Shown: positions 1 through 8,118, counted from the stretch's first letter. The stretch: DNA of 64,000 bases from Candidatus Gastranaerophilales bacterium (GCA_944323875.1 CALUUH010000006.1:30097-94096); one strand, 5' to 3'. Notes: a model not told the origin generated them from the letters alone. Numbers and translations: made by a program.

Positions 1-7
1 GTTATCA

Positions 8-733
8 ATGATGGGACTGGGCAATAACAATAATATTTTCTATCAACAGCCGGCTTATGTTCAGCCAATGCAGATGATGCCTTATTATCAGCAGCCGGTT
101 TATCAGGCACCTGTTATGACTTATCCGCAATTCGGTGTTGTGACCAATCCAGTAGTAACCAATCCCGTAGCAACAGCTCCGGTTACAACAACAGCTACTA
201 CAACAACATCTTCTTCAACCAGTCTTAATACCGGATATCACAGAACAGAAGCCAAGGTTAAACAGATAGATTGGAGTAAATTAAACCCGTTCAAAAAGAA
301 AAAAGTTAAAGTAAGCGATAAAAATAAATTACCTGAATTAAATCAGGTAGGCTATGACCAGCAAAAAGGTATGGCGCTTGCACAAGACGCATTAAGCCAT
401 GCAGGTTCCAAATCAACAGGCTATTGTGCAAAATCAGTTAAAGAATCAATAGCAAGAAGCGGTTTAGGTGCATACGAAAGCGGTCATGCTTATCAATGTG
501 CAGACATATTGAGCCGCAACCCGAACTTCAAAGAAGTTAAGGTTGCCGCAAAAGATGTTGATAAATTACCGGCAGGATGTGTAATCGTATATCCGCAGGG
601 TGATGCAGGTTACAGTAATGATTACGGACATATTGAAATATCTCTCGGTAATGGTAAAGCAGCCAGTGATTACGTAAACAGAAATGTTAAGGATTCAGCA
701 AATGCAAGAGTATTCGTTCCTGTAGCAGCCTAA
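8..733 (+). CDS. Putative papain-fold (CHAP/NlpC-P60-like) protein with Q/P/T-rich N-terminus
   Basis: Residues 1-75 are low complexity, rich in Tyr, Gln, Pro and then Thr. Residues 85-107 are Lys-rich. The C-terminal ~120 residues look like a cysteine peptidase/amidase of the CHAP or NlpC/P60 fold: a GYCAKSV motif places a candidate nucleophile at Cys140, and YGHIEISL places the His at 208. Such domains cleave peptidoglycan cross-links. The reading frame stays open to the window edge, so the true start may lie upstream; no signal peptide is visible with this start. It ends 4 nt inside the 3' end of the convergent coaE. Function is inferred from motif spacing only. Confidence 0.6.
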   Translation: MMGLGNNNNIFYQQPAYVQPMQMMPYYQQPVYQAPVMTYPQFGVVTNPVVTNPVATAPVTTTATTTTSSSTSLNTGYHRTEAKVKQIDWSKLNPFKKKKVKVSDKNKLPELNQVGYDQQKGMALAQDALSHAGSKSTGYCAKSVKESIARSGLGAYESGHAYQCADILSRNPNFKEVKVAAKDVDKLPAGCVIVYPQGDAGYSNDYGHIEISLGNGKAASDYVNRNVKDSANARVFVPVAA

Positions 734-1296
734 TTTAATTTTGAAATAAAATCTGTAACAAGAGTTTTCAACTCCTCAACAGAACCATTATTGTCAATAA
801 CATAGTCGCAGCATGCAAGTTTTTTTTCTTGCGGAAGTTGTGAATTAATTCTCAATAAAGCATATTCCTCGGTAAAATTATTACGTTTTACGAGTCTTTG
901 CAAACGGGTTTTATCATCTGCAAAGACAAAGACTATTTTATCAAACAAATTTTCCATTTTCGCTTCAAAGACCAGCGGAATACCGACAAATAAGAATTTG
1001 TCGGTTTTATTTTGCTCAAAAAAGTTTTGAATATCCTGTTTTATAATCGGATGAACAAGACTTTCTAACTGTTGTTTTATTTGCGGATTATTAAAGACAA
1101 GTTCTCCTAATTTATGTCTGGAAATTTCTCCGTTTTCAAATATATCAAGATAAGAAAACGCTTTTTTTACCTCAGGATTTTTCAATGCCTCATGCCCGCA
1201 TTTATCAGTATCCAGAATTTTAAATCCTGCATCTTCCAAAATCTTTTGGACGGTTGATTTTCCGGAAGCAATATTTCCTGCTATCGCTATTTTCAT
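730..1296 (-). CDS. coaE: Dephospho-CoA kinase
   Basis: This enzyme phosphorylates the 3'-hydroxyl of dephospho-CoA, the last step of coenzyme A synthesis. The 188-residue length fits the family. A P-loop (GNIASGKST) lies at residues 7-15, followed by the family-typical DTDK segment near residue 30 and a lid region with R/N residues around 130-140. Its ATG overlaps the TGA of rluB (ATGA), so it is translationally coupled as the last gene of a ybgC-rluB-coaE operon. panD, another CoA-pathway gene, lies 5 kb away on the other strand. Confidence 0.95.
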   Translation of the reverse strand: MKIAIAGNIASGKSTVQKILEDAGFKILDTDKCGHEALKNPEVKKAFSYLDIFENGEISRHKLGELVFNNPQIKQQLESLVHPIIKQDIQNFFEQNKTDKFLFVGIPLVFEAKMENLFDKIVFVFADDKTRLQRLVKRNNFTEEYALLRINSQLPQEKKLACCDYVIDNNGSVEELKTLVTDFISKLN

Positions 1297-2024
1297 TGGT
1301 TGGAAATCCTATTTAAAAAATTACGCAATTCCTTAATTTGCTGCGGCTTTATCGGTTTAAATTCTCCACGTCTCAAACCGTCAAGTGAAATATTTGCGTG
1401 TTGAACACGCTTGAGAGATTTAACCTCATAACCAAAATGTTCAAACATTTTTCTTATTTGTCTGTTCAACCCCTGATAGAGAGTGATCTGCATCATAGTG
1501 TGTTTATTATCTGCCTCCAGCACCATAACATCAGCGTAAGCAATTTTACCCTTTTCTATTTCAATACCTGCAGCCATCTCCTGCAGTTGATGAGGATGAA
1601 CACGCGCCTCCACTGTCACTATGTAAACCTTAGGAACTTTTATTGACGGGTGTGTTAACTCGTTTATCAAATCGCCGTCGTTAGTAAGGATTAACAGGCC
1701 GGTCGAATCTTTATCAAGGCGGCCTACCGGTTTTAGCCCGAGCATATTATCAGGGAGAAGATCATATATTGTTTTGCGGCCTTTTTCGTCATCACAGGTT
1801 GTTATATAACCGGCCGGTTTGTAGAATTTATAATATTCATGCCGTGACGGTCTTACAAGTTTCTGATTAACAAAAACCTTATCTTTTTCCTGAACAATAA
1901 ACCCTAATTCTTTAACGATTTTACCGTTAACATTTACCACACCGCTTTCAATCAATTCATCTGCTTTTCTTCTTGAACAGAGACCTGATGAAGCAATGTA
2001 TTTATTTAAGCGAGTACCGGACAT
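1293..2024 (-). CDS. rluB: rRNA pseudouridine synthase, RsuA/RluB family
   Basis: The protein has an N-terminal S4 RNA-binding domain (RLNKYIASSGLCSRR at residues 5-19) and a pseudouridine synthase domain with the catalytic motif GRLDKDSTGLLILTNDG, where the Asp in RLD is the nucleophile. The C-terminal LNRQIRKM motif is typical of the RsuA/RluB/RluE/RluF group, which modifies 16S or 23S rRNA. An AAGGAGA Shine-Dalgarno precedes the ATG. It overlaps ybgC by 19 nt upstream and coaE by 4 nt downstream. The exact rRNA target cannot be told from sequence alone. Confidence 0.9.
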   Translation of the reverse strand: MSGTRLNKYIASSGLCSRRKADELIESGVVNVNGKIVKELGFIVQEKDKVFVNQKLVRPSRHEYYKFYKPAGYITTCDDEKGRKTIYDLLPDNMLGLKPVGRLDKDSTGLLILTNDGDLINELTHPSIKVPKVYIVTVEARVHPHQLQEMAAGIEIEKGKIAYADVMVLEADNKHTMMQITLYQGLNRQIRKMFEHFGYEVKSLKRVQHANISLDGLRRGEFKPIKPQQIKELRNFLNRISNQ

Positions 2025-2428
2025 TTAATCTCCTTTTCAAAGGTTTGAGCAAGTGCGGCCGGCATTCTGCGATACAACTTGCCGTCATTGGATATTGCGA
2101 CGACATCAACATCCGCTTCAACAAAAGTTTTTCCGGTTTCTTTTGATTTAATAACCTGTCTGAATGTAACCGAAAGGTTATTGAACTTTGCGATAAAAGT
2201 TTCAATAATAATCTCGTCATTAAGTCTTGCTGATTTTTTATAGCGCACATTCAAATTCGTAACAGGAAGAACAATATCCTGATTTTTTAAATCAACCAGA
2301 TTATGTCCTGCCTGTTCACACCAGAAAACGCGGCCCATCTCAAGCCAACGCAGATAAGCACCATGCCAGACAACGCCATAAGCGTCGGTATCAGAATAAA
2401 AGACTTTTTGTTCAAATATATGTTTCAT
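2006..2428 (-). CDS. ybgC: Acyl-CoA thioesterase, YbgC/4HBT hot-dog family
   Basis: This 140-residue hot-dog-fold protein carries the YbgC/4-hydroxybenzoyl-CoA thioesterase signature YSDTDAYGVVWHGAYLRWLE near its N-terminus, including the catalytic Asp. It probably hydrolyses short or medium acyl-CoAs. I chose the ATG at 2428 over an upstream in-frame start at 2470, because alignment to the family begins there and a TATAAT hexamer sits 6 nt upstream, which suggests a leaderless transcript. It is first of the ybgC-rluB-coaE operon. Confidence 0.85.
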   Translation of the reverse strand: MKHIFEQKVFYSDTDAYGVVWHGAYLRWLEMGRVFWCEQAGHNLVDLKNQDIVLPVTNLNVRYKKSARLNDEIIIETFIAKFNNLSVTFRQVIKSKETGKTFVEADVDVVAISNDGKLYRRMPAALAQTFEKEIKCPVLA

Positions 2429-2434
2429 AACCTG

Positions 2435-2440
2435 ATTATA
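2435..2440 (-). promoter_or_regulatory. ybgC: -10 hexamer of leaderless ybgC
   Basis: TATAAT on the minus strand is separated by 6 nt (CAGGTT) from the ybgC ATG, so transcription would begin at or next to the start codon. There is no convincing Shine-Dalgarno. It is one of nine such starts in the window. Confidence 0.55.
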
Positions 2441-2487
2441 ACACAAAAGACCATAATAAGTAAAGTTCAATAAAAAGGAGGAAAAAA

Positions 2488-2643
2488 ATGAAATTCAGAT
2501 GTTTAGTATGCGGATGGATATATGACGAGAAAGAAGAAGGTACAAAATTTGACGACTTGCCAAAAGACTGGAAATGTCCCGTGTGTTATGCAGGACATGA
2601 CAGCTTTGAACTTATAGACGAGGGATGCTACGGTGAAGAATAG
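2488..2643 (+). CDS. Rubredoxin
   Basis: A 51-residue protein with two Cys pairs, CLVCG near the N-terminus and CPVC in the second half, spaced as in rubredoxins. The four cysteines bind one Fe for one-electron transfer, typically in oxygen or peroxide defence of anaerobes. An ideal AAGGAGG precedes the ATG by 6 nt. The acidic C-terminus and the WIYD and [11 protein letters not shown] segments fit the family. A hairpin terminator follows directly. No partner (rubrerythrin, superoxide reductase) is nearby. Confidence 0.93.
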   Translation: MKFRCLVCGWIYDEKEEGTKFDDLPKDWKCPVCYAGHDSFELIDEGCYGEE

Positions 2644-2664
2644 AGGCTTTTGAGCCTCTATTTT
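2642..2664 (+). terminator. Terminator after rubredoxin
   Basis: AGAGGC and GCCTCT form a short stem around a TTTTGA loop, followed by ATTTTC. It begins at the rubredoxin stop codon. Confidence 0.7.
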
Positions 2665-2695
2665 CGTGATGTATAAAAATTTTCACTAAAAGCTA

Positions 2696-2724
2696 TTGAC
2701 GAAAAAACATGTTTGGGTTAAATT
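2696..2724 (+). promoter_or_regulatory. Promoter of tRNA-Pro
   Basis: TTGACG and TAAATT are separated by exactly 17 nt, with the tRNA starting about 55 nt downstream of the -10. Confidence 0.7.
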
Positions 2725-2779
2725 AAAAAGTGCCGGTAAAAAGCGGCTTATCTGATTAAGATATGAAAATTTAATATTT

Positions 2780-2856
2780 CGGGATGTGGCGCAGCTTGGT
2801 AGCGCACCTCGCTTGGGACGAGGGGGTCGCACGTTCAAATCGTGTCATCCCGACCA
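2780..2856 (+). tRNA. tRNA-Pro (anticodon TGG)
   Basis: This 77-nt cloverleaf has an acceptor stem CGGGATG/CATCCCG, a D-arm with GGTAGCGC, an anticodon stem CCTCG/CGAGG around the loop CTTGGGA (anticodon TGG), a T-loop TTCAAAT closed by GCACG/CGTGT, discriminator A and an encoded CCA. It reads CCA (and by wobble other CCN) proline codons. A strong terminator follows after a few bases. Confidence 0.96.
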
Positions 2857-2860
2857 TTTA

Positions 2861-2888
2861 AAAAGATTGACGTCAGTCAATCTTTTTT
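2861..2888 (+). terminator. Terminator after tRNA-Pro
   Basis: AAAAGATTGAC and GTCAATCTTTT form an 11-bp stem around loop GTCA, running into a T-tract. Confidence 0.9.
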
Positions 2889-3022
2889 GTTGTGAGTCAA
2901 AATTTCCCGATTACATCGCGGCACCGTGCGCACCATTCTAAACCCCTAAGAATTGCGGCAAGTTATGCCAACACCTGTAAGGCTCAACAAAGCTTCGCCA
3001 ATTGAATTATATCACTTTCAAC

Positions 3023-3086
3023 TTGACATTCCGGTAAAAATGTGGCAAAATAATGGCAATAATGTGGCAAATTTATGGCAAAATTT
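3023..3086 (+). promoter_or_regulatory. Promoter and 11-bp-phased TGGCAA repeats at the Fic gene start
   Basis: A TTGACA -35 at 3023-3028 is followed by four TGGCAA hexamers starting at 3043, 3054, 3065 and 3076, each exactly 11 bp apart. The last overlaps the Fic start codon. The spacing puts the copies on one face of the helix, which is typical of an operator. The -10 (CAAAAT at 3046) would sit inside the array, so a bound protein would block transcription. There is no visible Shine-Dalgarno. Confidence 0.5.
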
Positions 3087-4157
3087 AATCCAAAGTATTC
3101 AATCACCAATTCCATTGCAAATAACCTTCTTGAAATTGAACGAGTTAAAGAAGGGATTAAGGCTCTGCCGATTAATCCTAAACTTTTAAGTTCCTTAAGA
3201 GAAACGGCTAAAGTTGCAACTATTCACTATTCAACCCAGATTGAAGGAAACAGGCTTTCAAAAGAAGAAGTTTTTGAAGTTATTAAGAAAAATAAGATTA
3301 TTTCAAACACCGGAAGAATACGTGATGAGAAGGAAATTAGAGGTTACTATATAGCTCTTGACTATATTGAAAAACTTGCTAAAAGTAAATCGCCTATAAC
3401 AGAGGATAATATTAAACTTATCCATTCCTATGTAACAGGAGGCGGAAGTACAAAAGTAAAACCTGATGAATATAGAGAAGGGCAAAATGTGATTACGGAC
3501 TCCTTAACCGGTAATATTGTCTATATGCCTCCAGAAGCAAATGACGTACCGGAATTAATGAAAGAGTTTGTTAAATGGATTAATAATACTAATGATGTTC
3601 CTATACCGATAAAAGCAGGGATTATTCATTACCAGTTTGTAACAATACACCCATATTTTGACGGTAACGGAAGAACGGCAAGACTTTTAACAACCCTTGC
3701 TCTGCATAAAGAAGGGTATGATCTTAAAGGTATTTACTCTCTGGAAGAGTATTATGCAAAGGATTTGCAGGGATATTATGATGCAATAACTATCGGCAAA
3801 TCCCATAACTACTATATGGGACGTGCGGAAGCGGATATTACAAAGTGGGTAGAATACTTTGTTGAGGGAATGGCAGTTGCATTTAAATCAGTCTATAAAA
3901 AGGCTAAGGATAATGAAAGTTCTAAGGATGAAGTTAAAATATTAAGAGAACTTGACGCTAAGCAGCGTCAAATACTTAATCTGTTTGAAACTCAAAAGTA
4001 TGTTACAGCAAAAGAAATTGCCGATTTCTTCAAATTTGCACCTCGTACAGCAAGACTGCTTGCTTTAGAGTGGATTGAAGCAGGATTTATTATTGCAGAA
4101 GGTGAAGGGAAAAAGCGGAAATACAAATTGAATGACAAATATGAAGCTATCTTATAA
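3075..4157 (+). CDS. Fic-domain protein, class II, with C-terminal winged-helix region
   Basis: Fic proteins transfer AMP (or another phosphate group) from a nucleotide onto target hydroxyls. The catalytic motif HPYFDGNGRTAR begins at His192. The N-terminal inhibitory helix motif S-x-x-x-E-G is present (S53, E57), so this is a self-inhibited class II Fic in which the Glu keeps the enzyme off. The last ~70 residues (QRQILNLFETQKYVTAKEIADFF onward) resemble a winged helix-turn-helix, a common Fic-DNA-binding architecture. It stands alone next to tRNA-Pro, between housekeeping genes, so it may be a mobile accessory gene. No antitoxin ORF is seen upstream. Confidence 0.9.
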   Translation: MAKFNPKYSITNSIANNLLEIERVKEGIKALPINPKLLSSLRETAKVATIHYSTQIEGNRLSKEEVFEVIKKNKIISNTGRIRDEKEIRGYYIALDYIEKLAKSKSPITEDNIKLIHSYVTGGGSTKVKPDEYREGQNVITDSLTGNIVYMPPEANDVPELMKEFVKWINNTNDVPIPIKAGIIHYQFVTIHPYFDGNGRTARLLTTLALHKEGYDLKGIYSLEEYYAKDLQGYYDAITIGKSHNYYMGRAEADITKWVEYFVEGMAVAFKSVYKKAKDNESSKDEVKILRELDAKQRQILNLFETQKYVTAKEIADFFKFAPRTARLLALEWIEAGFIIAEGEGKKRKYKLNDKYEAIL

Positions 4158-4326
4158 GTGTAAAAAGTATATGTAGCCCCTTGCAATTTTGTAAACACAT
4201 AAGCAAAACTTGTTTATATATAAATTTAGCGGATTTCTTTACCACAACTTGCTTATAAACTTTGCTTGTGTTACTCTTTAAATTATTGATAATACTAGCA
4301 TGACTTATAAATGAGGATTAGGGAAA

Positions 4327-5412
4327 TTGGATTTTACAACATTAACTATTGAATTATTAAGAGGGTTAGCTCACTTTGTAGGCAACTACGGTATTGCGAT
4401 TATAGTTTTGACCGTAATTGTCAGAATCGCTTTATGGCCGCTGAATGTTTCTCAGCAGCGCTCAATGAGAACTATGCAGACTCTCCAGCCTAAAATGAAA
4501 GCGATTCAAGACAGATATAAAAATGACCCGCAAAAAATGCAGCAAAAAATGATGGAATTTTATAAAGAACATAAATTCAATCCAATGGGCGGCTGTTTGC
4601 CCTTGTTAATTCAGATGCCTATTTTTATTCTGTTGTATTCAGCGTTAATGAGCCCGCAATTTATCCAGATGGCCGGTGATACTTCATTCCTGTTTATTCA
4701 CAGGCTTGATACAACTTTGCGTGCAACTGCCGGCATTTCTAACGACGGTGTTATGGGCGCTTCTCAGTATGACAATTTTGTTCTCGGCAAAACCGCTAAA
4801 GTAATTCTCAAAAATAACGAAGTCCTGGACAATGTTAAAATCGATAAACCTAATAAAGCTCTGGAAATTCAAGGCCAGCTTGTTCCGGGTGAAAATATTG
4901 AATTTAAAATGAGTCTGGATCATCTTGATCTGAAATTCAGCCAGCTTGATAATATTGCTACTGCTGAAATGAGTATCACTGATTTGAATACAAAAGAAAC
5001 GGAAAAGGTTAACTTTGAACGCAAAGAAGGATTGCTCATTGCATCAGTTCCGTCAATTGCTGTTCAGCGTTCCTTCCACTGGGATATTCTTGTTTTAATC
5101 GCTCTGTTCGGTTTGACAATGTATCTTTCTCAAAAAATTATGATGTCAACGCAAAACAATGCGGCACAGGATCCAACCCAGCAAGCTATTCAAAAATCAA
5201 TGGGAACATTTATGCCTATTATGATTATCGGTACATTTATCATAATCCCGATTCCGGCAGGTGTGTTCCTCTATCTGATTACAAGTAATTTAATCCAGAT
5301 TTTGCAAACAGTTATGGTTAACAAGCAAATGGATATGGAAGAAGCGCACAAAAAAGCAGCCGTTGCAGATGATGATTTAAAGGGCGCAAGAAAAATCGAA
5401 AATAAAGAATAA
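4327..5412 (+). CDS. yidC: Membrane protein insertase YidC/Oxa1/Alb3
   Basis: This protein inserts and folds inner-membrane proteins, alone or with SecYEG. I chose the TTG at 4327 because a GGATTAGGG-type Shine-Dalgarno lies upstream and the first hydrophobic helix (about residues 17-37) follows. The conserved cytoplasmic segment after helix 1, the positively charged hairpin and the MGGCLPLLIQMPIFILLYS helix (about 90-112) identify the family. Hydrophobic helices near 252-270, 290-310 and 312-330 complete the core. A polar beta-rich insertion of about 125 residues (roughly 125-250) separates core helices 2 and 3. There is no large N-terminal P1 domain of the proteobacterial type. The tail is Lys-rich. 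Confidence 0.92.
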   Translation: MDFTTLTIELLRGLAHFVGNYGIAIIVLTVIVRIALWPLNVSQQRSMRTMQTLQPKMKAIQDRYKNDPQKMQQKMMEFYKEHKFNPMGGCLPLLIQMPIFILLYSALMSPQFIQMAGDTSFLFIHRLDTTLRATAGISNDGVMGASQYDNFVLGKTAKVILKNNEVLDNVKIDKPNKALEIQGQLVPGENIEFKMSLDHLDLKFSQLDNIATAEMSITDLNTKETEKVNFERKEGLLIASVPSIAVQRSFHWDILVLIALFGLTMYLSQKIMMSTQNNAAQDPTQQAIQKSMGTFMPIMIIGTFIIIPIPAGVFLYLITSNLIQILQTVMVNKQMDMEEAHKKAAVADDDLKGARKIENKE

Positions 5413-5423
5413 GAAATAAAAAT

Positions 5424-5460
5424 ATTTTACCCTCGTAAAATCAACGAGGGTAAAATTTTC
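5424..5460 (+). terminator. Terminator between yidC and queA
   Basis: ATTTTACCCTCG and CGAGGGTAAAAT form a perfect 12-bp stem with a 9-nt loop followed by TTTC. Confidence 0.8.
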
Positions 5461-5472
5461 TAAGAGGAAAGT

Positions 5473-6519
5473 ATGTTACTATCAGAATTTGATTACAATT
5501 TACCCGAAGAACTAATCGCACAGCTTCCGGCTGATAAACGCGAAAATTCAAAAATGCTTGTTCTCAACCGGTATAATAAAACAATAGAACATAAACATTT
5601 TTACGATATTGTTGATATTATAGATGCAAACAGCCTGCTTGTTCTTAACAACACAAAAGTACTGCCTGCGCGCCTGTATGGAACTAAAGAAGAAACCGGC
5701 GCAAAGATAGAAATTTTTCTCTTAAAACAGCTTGAAGGTAAAAACTGGGAGACCCTTATTAAGCCGTCAAAACGTGTGAAAGAAGGTACAATAATAAAAG
5801 TCAGCGATGAATTATCTGTTAAAGCTATTAACAAAACAGAAGAGGACGGCGGCTGGATTGTTGAATTGATATATGAAGGCAATGTTCTTGACGTTCTGCA
5901 CCGCAACGGCAATATTCCGCTCCCGCCTTATATTGAGCGAAAAATGCAGAGTGAAGAAATTAAAAAATTGGATTTTGAGCGCTATCAAACTGTTTATGCA
6001 AAAGACGAAGGTTCAGTTGCAGCCCCGACAGCAGGTCTGCATTTCACAGAAGAAATTCTTGAAAAATTAAAAAATAAAGGCGTCGAAATTGCTTATGTTA
6101 CCTTAAACGTAGGGCTTGGCACTTTCCGCCCGGTGAAGTGCGAAAATATTCTTGACCATAAAATGCATTCCGAAACCTTTGAAATATCTCAGGAAACAGC
6201 AGATATAATCAACCGCGCAAAAAAATCCGGCAAAAAAATTATTGCAGTCGGCACGACAACAGTAAGAACACTTGAAACTGCATATCAAAAATTCGGACAA
6301 ATAAAAGCGTGTCATGAAGAATCCAGATTATTTATCTATCCGCCTTATGAATTTAAAGTTATTGATAATCTGATTACGAATTTCCATCTGCCTAAATCAA
6401 CCCTTTTGATGCTTGTTAGTGCTCTGGCCGGCAAAGACTTGATATTCAAGGCCTACGAAGAAGCGATTAAAAACAAATACCGCTTTTTCAGCTACGGTGA
6501 CTGCATGTACATCTGTTAA
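5473..6519 (+). CDS. queA: S-adenosylmethionine:tRNA ribosyltransferase-isomerase
   Basis: QueA moves the ribosyl part of SAM onto preQ1 in the wobble position of tRNA Asp/Asn/His/Tyr, making epoxyqueuosine. The 348-residue length is normal. Family landmarks are FDYNLPEELIAQ at the start, NNTKVLPARL, SVAAPTAGLHFT near residue 178, NVGLGTFRPV, and GTTTVRTLE. An AAGAGGAAAG Shine-Dalgarno precedes the ATG. No other queuosine genes are visible in the window. Confidence 0.96.
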   Translation: MLLSEFDYNLPEELIAQLPADKRENSKMLVLNRYNKTIEHKHFYDIVDIIDANSLLVLNNTKVLPARLYGTKEETGAKIEIFLLKQLEGKNWETLIKPSKRVKEGTIIKVSDELSVKAINKTEEDGGWIVELIYEGNVLDVLHRNGNIPLPPYIERKMQSEEIKKLDFERYQTVYAKDEGSVAAPTAGLHFTEEILEKLKNKGVEIAYVTLNVGLGTFRPVKCENILDHKMHSETFEISQETADIINRAKKSGKKIIAVGTTTVRTLETAYQKFGQIKACHEESRLFIYPPYEFKVIDNLITNFHLPKSTLLMLVSALAGKDLIFKAYEEAIKNKYRFFSYGDCMYIC

Positions 6520-6583
6520 AAAAAATAATAAAAATGTAATTTTTATCTTGTTTGTTATATCATTTGAATGAGGTTTATAAATT

Positions 6584-6937
6584 ATGTTCACAGAATTTTT
6601 AAATTCAAAAATACACAGAGCAACAGTAACAGACGCAAATCTGAATTACGTAGGCTCCATCACTATAGACGAAGATTTACTTGTAGCAGCCAAAATGCAG
6701 GAATGGCAAAAGGTTGAAATTCTTGATGTAAACAACGGCGAAAGATTTCAAACATATATAATCAAAGGTAAACCGGGCTCAGGCGAAATTTGTCTGAATG
6801 GCGCAGCCGCAAGAAAAGTTCAGCCGGGCGACAAAGTTATTATTGTAACTTACAGCTATCTTACCCCTGAAGAAGTTAAAAATCATAAACCAACTATTGT
6901 CATAGTTGATGATAATAATAAAATAATTAATCATTAG
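6584..6937 (+). CDS. panD: Aspartate 1-decarboxylase proenzyme
   Basis: PanD makes beta-alanine for pantothenate and CoA. The proenzyme self-cleaves between Gly24 and Ser25 to create a pyruvoyl group, and the YVGSITID cleavage context is intact. Lys9 (NSKIHRATV) and the C-terminal [19 protein letters not shown] segment match the family, and 117 residues is the normal size. The 3' end overlaps the convergent XRE gene by 11 nt. Confidence 0.95.
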   Translation: MFTEFLNSKIHRATVTDANLNYVGSITIDEDLLVAAKMQEWQKVEILDVNNGERFQTYIIKGKPGSGEICLNGAAARKVQPGDKVIIVTYSYLTPEEVKNHKPTIVIVDDNNKIINH

Positions 6938-7253
6938 TTGTGTACAACAGTGATTTGTAAAAGTTGTACACAATGTGTGTAAGTTGTTTATTATTTTTCA
7001 ATGCGCCTGTAAGTTCATTGAGCATATCCTCTTGTGTAAGAGTTTCAAAATAGTAAAATTCCCATGGTTTTACCTCGAGAACCTCGGATAATTTTTGTAA
7101 AGTTTCAACAGATGGGGCGAATTTACCTGTTTCAATATAACTCATACTGGGCACTTCTATATTAATAAGCTCAGCAAGTTTTTCCTGCGTCAGATTTTTT
7201 GATTTTCTGATTTGCTTGATGCGTTTTCCGATTAATTTTTTAAAATCAGACAT
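6927..7253 (-). CDS. XRE-family helix-turn-helix regulator
   Basis: A 108-residue protein. Residues 6-62 form a Cro/C1-type [23 protein letters not shown], the recognition segment [19 protein letters not shown], then a closing helix. The C-terminal ~40 residues are helical with no recognised effector domain. It is convergent with panD and has no obvious partner, so it may be a stand-alone repressor or an orphan antitoxin-like regulator. A TATAAA -10 is possible about 30 nt before the start. Confidence 0.8.
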   Translation of the reverse strand: MSDFKKLIGKRIKQIRKSKNLTQEKLAELINIEVPSMSYIETGKFAPSVETLQKLSEVLEVKPWEFYYFETLTQEDMLNELTGALKNNKQLTHIVYNFYKSLLYTTND

Positions 7254-7338
7254 TGTAAAAGTTCCTGAAAATAACTACATTTATAATTATTTACCTAACC
7301 CATAACAATTAAAATAAATCAGAAGATTATATAATCAT

Positions 7339-7455
7339 TGACAATTAAACTAAAACAATATAATATATAATTAACAACTTTAAAAATTCGGCAAAATTTA
7401 GTATATTAAATTAATACGTAAGGATATGCCCATAGGGAAAGGGGGCGTATTTTTA
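7339..7455 (+). ncRNA. Possible orphan short transcript with its own promoter and terminator
   Basis: A TTGACA is followed 17 nt later by TAATAT. About 60 nt further on, ATATGCCC and GGGCGTAT can pair (one G-U) and are followed by TTTTT, which would end a transcript of under 100 nt. No gene lies downstream on this strand. Neither a known RNA family nor a protein is recognised. An ATG at 7426 opens a 23-codon ORF through the downstream GC hairpin, but its Shine-Dalgarno spacing is poor. Confidence 0.3.
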
Positions 7456-7459
7456 CAAG

Positions 7460-7483
7460 CGGGCGCCGGCTTAGCCGGCGCCC
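7460..7483. repeat. Perfect GC-rich hairpin (10-bp stem, 3-nt loop)
   Basis: GGGCGCCGGC-TTA-GCCGGCGCCC is a perfect palindrome in otherwise very AT-rich intergenic DNA, downstream of yajQ. It lacks a T-tract on either side, so it is not a standard terminator. It could be an RNA stability element. Confidence 0.6.
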
Positions 7484-7505
7484 GTGCCACTTTATAATCT
7501 ATTAA

Positions 7506-8006
7506 TTACCTGTAATTGGTAAATTGCAGCGGATAATCGTATTTATCCTCATTTTTTCTTAAGGCCTGGATAACATTTTGCAATTCATCTTTGTCTTTTC
7601 CTGATACACGAACCTGATCGCCTTGAATAGAGGCTTGAACTTTTTTCTTCATATCTTTAATATCAGCGACGATTTTTTTAGCAAGGTCTTGAGTAAGTCC
7701 TTTTTTTAATTTATATACTTGCCTTACGTTGCCGCCAAGCGCATTTTCAATCGGCTGCGGGTCAAGGACTTTGATGCTGATATTACGTTTTACAAGTTTT
7801 GATTGAAGAATATCGTAGATATTTTTCAATTTCATTTCATCAGCGGTTGTGACAGTAATAGCTTTATCGGCCTCAAGTTCTACTGATGAATTAGAATCTT
7901 TAAGGTCAAATCGGGAAGCAACATCTCTTTTAACCTGATCAACTGCGTTTACAAGCTCTTGCCTGTCAAATTCGGATACAATATCGAAACTACAATCTTT
8001 TGCCAT
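7506..8006 (-). CDS. yajQ: YajQ-family nucleotide-binding protein
   Basis: This 166-residue UPF0234 protein has two ferredoxin-like halves that bind nucleotides (cyclic di-GMP in some homologues). The family start AKDCSFDIVSEFDRQE and the closing YPLQFTNYR are both present. I chose the ATG at 8006 rather than the in-frame start at 8027, because AAGGAGG lies 7 nt upstream of it and the family begins with MA-x-x-x-SFD. It is monocistronic; the inverted repeat at 8066-8116 separates it from the next gene upstream. Confidence 0.92.
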   Translation of the reverse strand: MAKDCSFDIVSEFDRQELVNAVDQVKRDVASRFDLKDSNSSVELEADKAITVTTADEMKLKNIYDILQSKLVKRNISIKVLDPQPIENALGGNVRQVYKLKKGLTQDLAKKIVADIKDMKKKVQASIQGDQVRVSGKDKDELQNVIQALRKNEDKYDYPLQFTNYR

Positions 8007-8065
8007 AAACAACCTCCTTTTTTTCAATCATACCATGAAAAAATGAAGTTGTTTAACCTCTAAAG

Positions 8066-8118
8066 GCGTATACTTTTGCAACCCCTACTTCTGCAGCCGT
8101 TTCAAAAAGTATACGCTT
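8066..8118. terminator. Inverted repeat, likely terminator, upstream of yajQ
   Basis: GCGTATACTTTT and AAAAGTATACGC form a 12-bp perfect stem with a 27-nt loop. T-tracts are built into the arms. It lies just downstream of the minus-strand gene ending at 8133. Confidence 0.55.

Noticed and set aside
2953..3189. 78-aa ORF overlapping the Fic start
   Set aside because: Overlaps the Fic gene in another frame, with no ribosome site or domain; not an antitoxin.
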